Shown piece by piece: positions 13,659-23,450 of a DNA stretch of 64,000 bases (its first letter is position 1; each line of letters starts with the position of its first letter). The notes below the pieces were generated by a model. The model was given only the letters and a program-made list of their open reading frames with translations, made no database searches and had not been told where the DNA came from. Origin of the DNA: Casuarius casuarius (lineage: Eukaryota; Chordata; Aves; Casuariiformes; Casuariidae); assembly GCA_003342895.1 (NCBI GenBank), contig PTFA01000487.1, forward strand, positions 48,534 to 112,533, given 5' to 3'. The translations under genes and the position numbers were made by a program.

Positions 13659-15594
13659 CCGCTTTCTCTAGTGGCCAAAAGGATCGTATTGAATATGATC
13701 TGAGATCACTACTTTTAAGTGATTTTTCCCTTACTTGACATGGATTCTTACTGGAGCCTAAGAAACAGGGCTAACTTCATCATTTGTCTCCAGACAGAAA
13801 CAAAAAATAGATTTTTCCTTGTTCTTAGCTGTGTCTTTACTCTGTATCTTGAATACTTAGTTCAGATACATGGTTCTTGGATTTACTCTCCTAAAAGACA
13901 CATCAAATGCTCTTTGCAAGGATATCCTCTTGAAACTGCTTTGTGTTAGGCACATGCCTATTAATTGCATGAACAGAGATTATTATGCTCACAAAAGGGC
14001 AAGCTGGGTTATTCATAACCTAGCCACTCATTCATGATCTGTGAGACTGCAAGGAGTTAGAGAAGCATCAGATTTGGTATTCATATGTACTAAGATTTTT
14101 CCAGCACAATTACATTGACAATAATTTTATAAGCTTCAGATAAGTTATAGAATTAAACACTGTAGTTATCCTGACCACCTTCGTTCTAGAGTTTGCACAT
14201 GGAGGATGGAAATGGTAAATTAACTATGCTAGAATAATTTAAAAGGCAATACTTCTCTAATCAAATCCTTATGGTTCATCTAGACACCTAGTTGGTAAGT
14301 CCTTGAGTAAAAACAAACCATCACAATTCCAGCTACAGTAATGTTAGGCTAATTCATAATAACTGAACATCTGGCTTCTATAAATTCCAGACTGTTTAAC
14401 TGGAATGCACTGCATATTTTATGATGAGGAGGACAATTTCACCTCCTGCCCCCCAATCCTACACTCCAGCTTTTCCAGCACATAAAGAATATTGTTTGGT
14501 ATAAGGCTGCACTTCGTAATTGGAAAACTAGGCAGCGATCCTAGACAGTAAAGCAATTCTGTGTGAAGTATTATCAAATCTGACCTTGTTTTAAATTTTT
14601 AATAATAATGCATGCCATAATCAGTAAGCAAAAGAGCCAGATCTGTAGTATTAGACTATACTGCTTCCTTCTTTTAAATATGCAGAATATTTGGCCAACA
14701 TATCAGTAGTAAGGAAAAACTGAATTGCTCGAAGCATTATTTTATGCTTTTAATGAGTCCTGTGTATAGATCACCATTAATTTTTTATTATCTAAACAGA
14801 AGATAGTCCAGCAAAAATTAAAATGATTAAAATATAATATAATAAACAATAAGATTAGACAGAGTGTCAACCCTGGAATGAATTATTTTTACAACATAGG
14901 GTAATCTTTTACTGGGCAATGGGTGGATCTTTAATGAACAATAGTGTTCACACTTTTCTCTCACACTGTACTCTCATTTTAACTCTCTCAGGGTATATAT
15001 AGCCAATTCACATGCTAGCTCAGCAGTAAGAACTGTGCAGACATCTTTTAGGAATTTCATATTTTATTTAAAAATACTTCATACCAAAGCAGAATTATGG
15101 CCATTTTTGCTGTTATAGTCTTTCCTTTATTCCCCTTATCATGAGTCATGAAATAGTAGAATCACATTTGATATTCAGGAGTACAACAACATTTGTATTA
15201 GACTGTTAAGTCTAATCCTCATTTGAACCTTGGAATGAGTTTTTCCACCCCCAAAAAGGTACATCATACTTCAGGAACATGGTCTGGGAAGGTAAACAGA
15301 AAGGCCCAAACAGAAAGGCTGTAATGGTGCTGCCTAATAAGCATTCCAATAAGAATGCAATGTGATTTATTTATGGTAATTAGTGCATTTACTTAGAAGA
15401 ATGTGCCATTTGTTCCAGTAGAAATGAAACCATTGATTGACCTTCATTTGTGTACAGAAGCCGGATTCAGCTTCAAGTGTTACTTAACATTTAAAGGCTG
15501 CTGCCACTCACCAGCCAGACAAGGAAACAGTTTCTGAGGACATGGGAATATTGCTCACCAACTCCTGCAAAAAGGAGGTGAGGAAAAAAAGCCA

Positions 15595-15832
15595 GTGCCC
15601 AAACTTTGTCTTTCTAGTCTTCTTAGATACCTCCCTCCCCTCAAAGAAATTTACTTTTATTTACATGTCTTGCTTTGCTGAACTGGAAGACCAGTTCATA
15701 AGTATAGTCATTAATATTTTAAGTAAAAGAAATATTCCTCAAGCTGTGCCCAAAGCTTGTCTGTTGTTTCTAGTCTTCTCAGATGGTTAAATAACAACAA
15801 CAACAACACCACTTTTACTTACACGTCTTGCT
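15595..15832. repeat. Diverged tandem duplication, period about 150 bp
   Basis: A segment starting GTGCCCAAA at 15,595 recurs at 15,745. Shared landmarks in the same order are GTGCCCAAA, CTTGTCT-like sequence, TTTCTAGTCTTCT followed by AGAT, and further on CTTTTA, TTACA and GTCTTGCTTT. The copies differ by substitutions and small indels, including a short AAC run at 15,793-15,806 present only in the second copy, so the duplication is old. No coding role is apparent. Confidence 0.75.
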
Positions 15833-16013
15833 TTCCTTCAAAAATACCTAAAAATTCCTTTCCTTCAAAAAACTTCTTTAAAATGCCCACAGAATGAGAA
15901 AAACCTCACTATCATGAAGAGAATAATTTTGCTGATATAAGAATATTTATAAGAAGAAAAGTAGAAATTATACCCTTTCCCGTATATGCTATATGCTCCT
16001 GTGAAAGTAAAAT

Positions 16014-16403
16014 TGTTAACACCTCATAGGCCTTTGCAGGCCTGTCTAGCAAAGTAATACCTATAATGGCCTTGTCAAGTCAGTATGACTCAATTACTGA
16101 AGGAATGTATTGTTTGTAAAAGAACGTGTTACTTGTATCCTTAGAATTTCCTCCTCTGAACTCTCTCCCTGTTGTCACTTACCACATCCTGATTATCCAC
16201 CTAGCTGTAGTTCTGTGAAGGACAAGTCACATAACCCAAAGGTCTATCAGCTCTGTAACTGCCTCACTTGGGAAGAGTTCATATCAGCAGTCTGTCACTC
16301 TGCTGCTCTGTGTTCTCTCATATAGCTATAGCAATAAACTGCTTCTGTTCTGACCTGATATAAATTGTATTTCTGTTATTCTGCTACACTCTACAGAGCC
16401 ACA
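16014..16403 (+). mobile_element. Probable endogenous-retrovirus LTR, plus orientation
   Basis: The segment has the layout of a retroviral LTR. A TGTTAAC-type start lies near 16,014 and a TATA-like ATATAGCTATAG sits just before an AATAAA poly(A) signal at 16,333-16,338. A T/C-rich downstream region ends in ...CCACA at 16,403. Six bases later comes TGGTACCCGCAG, which has the TGG start of a tRNA primer-binding site. If so, this is a 5' LTR with the start of the internal region rather than a solo LTR, but no gag or pol sequence follows. The left edge is a guess from the TG rule. An unrelated AT-rich segment with a chance poly(A) signal is the alternative. Confidence 0.5.
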
Positions 16404-16408
16404 TTATT

Positions 16409-16420
16409 TGGTACCCGCAG
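16409..16420 (+). other. Possible retroviral primer-binding site
   Basis: TGGTACCCGCAG follows the putative LTR end by five bases. Primer-binding sites begin with TGG because they pair with the CCA tail of the priming tRNA. I cannot assign the matching tRNA from memory. Confidence 0.35.
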
Positions 16421-17064
16421 ATTAACTCCTCAGAGATTTGAACTTGCATTCAAAAATGCTTTGTGACATAGTTGAGAACTGGACTAGGTCTGGCCATGTC
16501 TTATTTTTACAATCTTAAGTCTAAAACTCTTGACCATTCTTTAGGTTATCTGTGCATTTATGAATTATTCTTCCCTCTGTTTTTTGAATGTCGCAAAAAT
16601 CTTTGCCCTTGCCAAACATTTACCACAAAAAGCTTGACTCATGAATTACGGCATATTCTCAATTTTATGTTGTGGAATTACTTTTTTTCTAAAAAAAATA
16701 GGATATGGTTAAAAGTACACTCTTTAATATATTTAAATTCCAATTCTTCCAATTCACTATAATCCATTTCTATCTACATAAAAGATTTTGTTAATAAATT
16801 CTTGTGTGGTTCTCTGTGAGATGTCCACAATGACTCCTGTCATCCATATATACATAGTCAGAAGTTTATTGTTGAGATATCTCCTGCAGCATTACCGACA
16901 CTCCAGGTGTGATATGTCTGACCATCACAGAAATTTTCCACATGAGTTAAATATAATAAATACTTGGATTCTTCCTCAGTCTGAATAGACCACCATGTAA
17001 TTCAGTACAAGAAATTCAGAAAATTCTGACTTTAAATATACCTCAAACTCAGTATTCCTGGTTT

Positions 17065-17114
<50 letters not shown>

Positions 17115-17121
17115 TGAGAGA
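17065..17121. repeat. Compound (GT)n(GA)n microsatellite
   Basis: About twelve GT units pass directly into a GA run that continues to about 17,121 with one GT interruption. The alternating purine-pyrimidine half is Z-DNA-prone and the all-purine half is triplex-prone. Confidence 0.95.
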
Positions 17122-17536
17122 AATAACCTATTCTGAGTAACAACTATCCGGGATATATTTTCAATTCATTGGAGGTAATATACAAATGCATTCAAATATT
17201 CTTGTCACCCACAAGTACTGGATTCCTCACCATAGTTGAATTTCTAAGGCATTTTAAAGTCTAGTGGAACTATATGTACCCATTCAGTTTCATTCTGTCT
17301 AACCACCCAAGAGTCTTTACAGGAGTAGATTACTCTTCAGCCTCAATTCTTGGAATAGGTTTTCTTCCTCAGAACAGGTGGTCAAACTGCTACAAAAGCT
17401 TCTGGGAAAAAAAAGAAATTCCTTATATAAGGCTTTTTGACCAAGTCTATTCTAACACAATGGTATGCATATTCTTCAGAGTATACAACTATAAACTATT
17501 AATCTCACATTGTAAATTTTTCTGCTTTTCCTTTTG

Positions 17537-17616
17537 AAAAAAAAAAAAAGAGAGAGAGGGAGAGAGAGGGAGAGAGAGGGAGAGAGAGGGAGAGAGAGGG
17601 AGAGAGAGGGAGAGAT
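17537..17616. repeat. A-run followed by a 10-bp all-purine minisatellite
   Basis: Thirteen As lead into six exact copies of AGAGAGAGGG (17,551-17,610) and a partial seventh. The whole tract from the A run on is purine on the plus strand. The exact 10-bp period distinguishes it from an ordinary GA microsatellite. Confidence 0.95.
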
Positions 17617-18755
17617 CCGCTTGTGCCAGATGACTGCTTTCCATGATCCAAGTTGCCATTTTCACTAGCAGTAAATAGGTGGAATAGCTGATTAAACTTG
17701 AAGAACCCGGTTAGGTTCCCTGAAGGCTGCACTGCAGCTGACCAAATTAGAGGACTATTGAAGCAGATGTCTCAGTTCCAATCACTCCCCAGCACTGTTC
17801 CTTTAAGCTTCATCAAATATGAAGGCACACAGGCTATTTATAATAGTAGCATTGTTTGGAAGAGACCTCATTACTAGCATACACACCCAAAGCCCCCCTT
17901 TGTCTACACAAATCTTTATTTCTCTGCATTTCAGTGCAGTGTGCCAGCTAATCACAGAAATATCCACAAAGACAACTCCCATGAAGGGAGGACCTGCAGA
18001 GACTTCTTTCTGCACAGTATCAGTTTGATAGTTTTGTTATCAAAAACCATGGGCCAAAATAGAAGTCAGAACTTGCAGACAGTGTTAACTCAACTTATCT
18101 GTCCTCTTATTTTCTTATTATTCTTACTATTTTTATTGTTAGAAATCAACTCATCTTCTCATTGTAAACAGTGCTACTATTATCACTGTCATTCACCAAA
18201 GGTTTTAGACAAGGCTATATTGCCATATAATTGCCATATGCATAAAATTAATGAGTAGTCATTAATTCACAGTGGTAGTGTTTTGATTATGTCCATTTGC
18301 ACCATTGTACCTCTAGATTCCTTTTCAGATGGTTTGGGAACTGTAAGAAATTATCATCCATTTCTATTTGATGGTTCAGAGCAACATTGTTTTTTCTGGT
18401 GGCAGAATGATTTATGACTCTGCTATATTCATTGTCTGAGGCTTTAGGGACTTCAAATTGCTCCAAACCTACTAAATAACACCACTATGAGATATTGCTA
18501 TAGACCAAAAGAAATAATTGGAACTATGATATTTTTATTATTATCATATTGTTAGTTTCCAGGTACTCAGGTGTTACTTCTCTGCACAGGAATGCCTGTG
18601 AACAAAAGTGTTGAGTAACAGGAAGTCTCTAGAATAAAATGAGTCCTAAAATGTTCAGAAAAAAAGCTTTTTCAATTATTCACAAGTTAAAAGCGAGCAA
18701 ATGTTATTCAGGGAAAAAATACATGGAACATATAGCCTAGATGGGGAATTAGAAA

Positions 18756-19128
18756 GCAAGATAGTAAAAAAAAAAAAAAAAAAAAAATCACAGAGCAGAG
18801 CAAAATGCTATATACTTCTGCTAACCAGTATTGAGGAGAAGTGGCCAGAGGAATGGGGAAANTTGAGGAGAAGTGGCCAGAGGAATGGGGAAACGTTCAA
18901 TCCTGCCATGCTAACATATAAGAAAATCTTGATCTACCTTGAAGCAATGACAACCTGCAAGATAGTAAAAAAAAAAAAAAAAAAAAAATCACAGAGCAGA
19001 GCAAAATGCTATATACTTCTGCTAACCAGTATTGAGGAGAAGTGGCCAGAGGAATGGGGAAACGTTCAATCCTGCCATGCTAACATATAAGAAAATCTTG
19101 ATCTACCTTGAAGCAATGACAACCTGTA
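18756..19128. repeat. Near-identical tandem duplication around an ambiguous base, probable mis-assembly
   Basis: The block 18,756-18,861 (start, a run of 22 As, then unique sequence) is repeated identically at 18,957-19,062, including the exact length of the A run. Separately, the sequence just right of the N at 18,862 repeats the 31 bases immediately to its left before continuing, which is the pattern of two contig ends overlapping but not merged. If those 31 bases are collapsed, a tandem duplication with a period of about 169 bp remains. The last bases of the two copies differ (CCTGCAAG versus CCTGTAAT). The copy could be real and recent, or a second artefact of assembling through the A run. 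Confidence 0.85.
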
Positions 19129-19447
19129 ATATAGCAATGTTTTACTTTCGTAGTACAATTTTATGTTTTCTTCTGTTGTAAAATCACTTGACAGAGGGTC
19201 GTAGAAAAAGATAGAGTGGCTCCGGGGATAGGAGAACAAATGGAAAAGATCTGATGACTCAGTGAGAGCTGTTGCTTTCATTTTAATTTGTATGACAGCA
19301 TGAAGGTTCTTGACAAGGACAGAAACTAAGTGTTAAAACAAAGCAAAGTTTAATGAATATCTAGACAATTCTTTGGCAAAAGGCAAATAAGGCCTACCTG
19401 TCTTTTTTCAATACTGCTCCTAGAAAAGAAAGGCATGGACCTGGCAG

Positions 19448-19473
19448 ATGAGGTCAGGCACTCCTGACCTCAT
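19448..19473. repeat. Perfect 11-bp inverted repeat
   Basis: ATGAGGTCAGG and its reverse complement flank the 4-base loop CACT. AGGTCA is the half-site of nuclear-receptor response elements, and here two such half-sites lie back to back as an everted pair. Function is not implied by sequence alone. Confidence 0.85.
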
Positions 19474-21342
19474 GACAAGTATGTTTGCTGACTTGCAAAT
19501 AAAATATGAACCTATACTTCTTACCTGCTGTCTTCAGTGATGCATACTCATTTAACAGGTCAGAATATTCAATTTAATCTCTACACATATAGAACTACAA
19601 TTCATTTTTGAGTAGCCGAACAATCTGGAAATAATCTCTTATGAACATTCACCAGCCTCCTACTAGACCCATCAGACCTATCAGAAAAAAAAAAAAAAGT
19701 TCACAGTTAATTGTATAGAGTAAAGTATTTTCCTTTCTGTTTACTGAGGGGCAAGCATGCGACAACTTTTATCACAAAACTATCTGGATAATTTGGAGGT
19801 TGTCAGTAATAAAATCATACTCACGGTATCAACAGATAAAATACATAGATCTAAAGACAAAGAAGGAATAACTGGATCATTTTAATAACAACTGAATGGT
19901 ATAGACATGTTCCTCTGTCATAAACTTGAGAGGCTGATTATTTAAGGAGCATAACATACCTTTTTTTCCAGGACAAGTCAAGTCTAGGATCCTGGCTAAA
20001 AATAGTGCAAACTACACCTTAAACAGAATCTGAAACATGAACAGAATTCCTGCAACAGCAAGCAAGGAAAAGAAACTGCATCAAGAGGAGCATAGATAAA
20101 AGCAGTTCTTCCCCTTCCAGCAGCAGAAGGGAATATGTATGCCTCCACTACATATTTTATCCAGCTCACCAGTTCCAGGTTGCTCCTTTTCTAGCCACCT
20201 AGTTTTGAAGTGAAAATTTTGCAGTATTTATTTTATTAGTCAAACAATGACACCAGTTTTTCTCACGTTATTGCTGCATGCAGAAATGCAGTGCGTAGTA
20301 CAAAACTTGAAGAAAGGAGGCTTTCTATGTAGGTTCTGCTAGATGCACACAGATCATTTATGCTGCTACTCTAAATTAGCTCATGTCAGTGTAAAGTTTT
20401 CTGATGGAAATCAGTCTCCTAGCATTGTTGATTAGGTTTAAATAATTTATAGGCATACTTGGACTGCAAGTTGTGCAAATACCCTTTTCAGGAAAAAGCA
20501 GCTTGTACCTATCTCCTCATTTCATGGATGTGATCATTTTTCCTTATCTCTTCAGTTCACATTACTTTGTTAGTATATTCATTAATACATTTTCAGAATT
20601 TAGGTGTCGAAGAAAAGAAGACTTTATAGCTAACTTCTTTATTACTATCTAAATTAAGTGACATGCTAGCTAGAGCAAAGATCAATGTCATGTAAGAAAA
20701 GAGGAAGGAAGAGAAGGAAAAATAAAAGAGGATCCTGTGGTCCTTTGTGAATAGCAAATGAAAAATCTGGTATCCCTGGAAGCCACTGAGGTTTTGACCA
20801 TAACTACAGGAAAATTAAGCTTTCCTCCTAGGAATGAGCCACATGTAGAGCAGCGTACCCTTATTCATATTACAAGTTTTGGGCTGTTATTTTGTGAAGC
20901 ATCATTTCGGATCACCATTCAGGCTTCCTGTATGGTAAATATAGCAAAATAGTGAAGCCTTACACTGAAATGGAGATAGTAGCTATGTGAGATATGATCA
21001 CCTAAGCCAAGGATTTTTAAAGGAGAATATTTAACAGATACATTCCTGCTACCACATGATACATTTCATTTTCTCACTATTTATACATTCTCACTCTCCC
21101 TTTAACCATGACAAGCCTGATTCAGCATGTGCTGAGGTTCATACCACTCTGAAAAAGCAATGTATTACTCCTTTTCTAATAATAGTGCATATCCTATTCT
21201 AAAATACACTGGTTCTCTTAACATGATAGAAGCACAATCTCCTTCCAAAATGGGATTTTAAGTCTTTCTGATGATTCAGGTAGGAGAACGTTTGAACTTT
21301 AATTTGTATCTTTCCAACAACTTGGATCCATTTGACGAACAT

Positions 21343-21421
21343 TCCTCTCCTCTCCTCTCCTCTCCCCTCCCCTCCCCTCCTCTCCTCTCCTCTCCTCTCC
21401 TCTCCTCTCCTCTCCTCTCCT
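21343..21421. repeat. (TCTCC)n polypyrimidine repeat
   Basis: About 79 bp of pentanucleotide TCTCC/CCTCT units with a central CCCCT-type variant block. It is pure pyrimidine on the plus strand. The short frames over it on both strands are translations of the repeat, not genes. Confidence 0.95.
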
Positions 21422-22664
21422 TCCAGACCCTTCGTGAAGTGGACCAGGTAGGTTTTATCAATGTGTCTGCAATTTTGCACTTAAAACTGATTCAGTAATT
21501 CAAAATTAGTATCTCTTACCATCTAGCCCTACCAGTTAGAATCAGAACTGAAGCTGTGTGCTGTGGCTTGCTCCGCAAAAGCTTCAGCTCAGTGTTAGTG
21601 CTAGTTTATATCTATTAACTGGAGCATGCAGAAAGAATAGCATGAATTGGATGGCAAGAGATAAAAAATCTGTATGTGCCTAATGCCAAAGTGAAAAGCT
21701 TTTGTGAGGAATCACTCTCTTGTTGCCCAATAGTACAGTAAGCAGCAAGAAAGAACAGTTTTTTTCCTTTCCCGGTTCAATTTCCCTTACTTCACTTCCA
21801 TTTCTTCTGTCAACTCTATAAATCCAACCGAGTGTATGCCAGACTCTATAAAAGTTTACAGAACTACTACTCTGCTGTGCCATTCTCAAAATGTACTTCA
21901 GGGCAGAACTTGTAGCAAAATTTTTGGTTAACATACATCTGGATGTGTATGTCCAATGAGAATACTGACACGGCTAGATTCCTTCACAATCACTTTCTTT
22001 TGCCTAACGGCTTTTTGTAGAGCACATCTCTCTTACTCACACCCATACACAAAAATACTATATTTTTGAAAACTGAATACTACTCTCAAATCTTTCTTTA
22101 TTGCTTTATATTTAAAGCTGTTTCAAAATGATTATTAAAAAAAATCAGGAGTATTTTAGAAATATTTTATTGAGGAGTCTGTTCTGCCTTGATGTGAAAG
22201 ACTAACGTAAATTAAAGACCAAAAAGTGCAGAGAGGCATATAAATCATTACTGTAGCCTGATCATAGCACAATATTTACTATTTACTGGAAACTAACTAT
22301 GATCACTGCCATCAGATTTTATCTGATTTTTCAGTTCTTGGATAATGGAGATTGACTGAACATAGCAGCATAAATGATCTCTGATGACCGTCTTTTATCT
22401 TTTTTTCACAACCAGATGTGATTGAAGCAACAGCTTTTTACATAAGGTTCTTCTCATGACTCACAAACCTCATACAATTGAAGTGGCCAGTCCTATGCTG
22501 CTTTGATGAGCCACTTCCTAAAGGATGGGGTGGAGGGTCAAAAGAGGTCTACCAGGTTTGTCAGTTTGTTGCAATCTTCTTCCGTATTCAAATGCAGAGA
22601 ATTCCTGAGATTATGCCGCAAGTATATGGCTAAATTGACAGCATAGTCACATATTTGCTGACCG

Positions 22665-23450
22665 ACAGACGCCACACAGGCAAGCATGAGACTCCGGATG
22701 GTGCAGCCCACAGAAGAGGGCTGTGCTCTGGGGTTGCTCTCAAGACTTAAGGAACCCTGGGTGCACCAGGGCCGGGCTGGAGTCACCACAGCGTGGGGTT
22801 ACTTTAGCCAGGGGGCACGCCCTCAAACGACCCCACGACTGACAAGTCCAGTCAAAGGAGAAGTGACACTGCAGACCCACACCATAAACATCTAGGTGCT
22901 GTGGAACTCCCCGCAGAACACACAGTTAATGGGAGCACTGTTGCCAACCCAGCAGGGCTGGGGGCTGAGCATGAGGTTCCCTGCTGATGTGCATGCTGTT
23001 ACTGACTAGAGCCTCTGTTACTGACTAGAGCCGTACAGCTTTTATATAGCTGTGGGCTGGCATTGTGCTCACTGGCTATAAAAGAGAGTAAGCCACATAC
23101 GTTCAGTGTGGACTTGGACCCATGGTCAGCTGGACTGTGGATCTGAGGACCCACCCACTGGAGGAGACGCCCCTGATGTCAACAGCACGGTGAGGAGAAA
23201 CTGAGGAAAATCAGCGTGGCCCANAAGGGGCGAGAGTGGTCGCTGTACNGTGCACCCGTGATTGAACTGTAGAGCTCTGATATGTATATGTATTTTCAGT
23301 ACTGTTATATGTTAGCTTCGTCATAACCTCTTAGCTCTAATGAATTCTCACACCCAACAAATGACGATCTCTCGAGTTCAATACAACTAGGCTCAGAATC
23401 TGAAAAAACCCCAAATGCCCCTCTAGTGGCACGTCACACTGACACAAGGA
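22665..23450 (+). mobile_element. LTR-like dispersed repeat, copy 1 (plus orientation)
   Basis: The left part, from about 22,668, matches the repeat at 52,770: both carry CCACACAGGCAA then GGATGGTGCAGCCCA and AGAAGAGGG. Later both have a TATA-type box followed by AAGCCACA/AAACCACA, CAGTGTGGA/CTGTGTGGA and GTCAGCTGG. The right part, about 23,195-23,450, matches the minus-strand repeat at 48,599-48,960: GAGCTCTGATATGT, CTTAGCTCTAAT, and an end with CCCCTCTAGTGGCACGTCACA. The poly(A) signal position holds AATGAA (23,339-23,344) where copy 3 has AATAAA. TATA box, poly(A) position and dispersed copies fit a retroviral LTR. A 17-bp direct repeat (TGTTACTGACTAGAGCC) lies upstream of the TATA box at about 22,998-23,031. 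Two single Ns (23,224 and 23,249) show uncertain base calls. Neither end nor a target-site duplication is certain. Confidence 0.6.
23077..23084 (+). promoter_or_regulatory. TATA box of the LTR-like repeat
   Basis: TATAAAAG, aligned with GATAAAAG at 53,159-53,166 in the related copy. The sequence around it is conserved between the two copies, which supports a real element promoter rather than a chance TATA. Confidence 0.6.

Larger units (their letters stand above)
13316..16013. other. Non-coding stretch between CR1 and an LTR-like segment
   Basis: AT-rich sequence holding the ATT microsatellite and the diverged local duplication listed separately. Short frames at 13,408-13,949 and 15,542-15,790 have no recognisable domain, and those at 13,490-13,738 are largely translations of the ATT repeat. 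A small tandem echo of about 14 bp lies near 15,296-15,320. No gene was seen. Confidence 0.5.
16421..22664. other. Non-coding stretch rich in simple repeats
   Basis: AT-rich sequence without a recognised gene. It holds the compound GT/GA repeat, the 10-bp purine minisatellite, the duplicated segment around the N at 18,862, a small perfect inverted repeat near 19,450 and a TCTCC pyrimidine repeat, each listed separately. An A run lies near 19,686-19,698. Open frames such as 17,941-18,258 (105 codons) and 18,701-19,090 have no domain; the second is produced by the duplicated A-tract segment. Confidence 0.5.

Noticed and set aside
13490..13738. Asn/Ile/Tyr repeat proteins
   Set aside because: They are translations of the ATT microsatellite.
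17065..17121. Possible repeat array of CRISPR type among the simple repeats
   Set aside because: All short-period repeats in the window are microsatellites or minisatellites without unique spacers, and the context is eukaryotic.
17505..17732. Leu/Ser/Pro-rich minus frame
   Set aside because: Most of it is the translated purine minisatellite.
18701..19090. 129-codon plus-strand frame with an internal repeat and lysine runs
   Set aside because: It exists only because of the duplicated A-run segment and the N at 18,862.
21199..21498. Arg/Glu/Gly and Ser/Pro/Leu repeat frames
   Set aside because: They are translations of the TCTCC repeat on the two strands.
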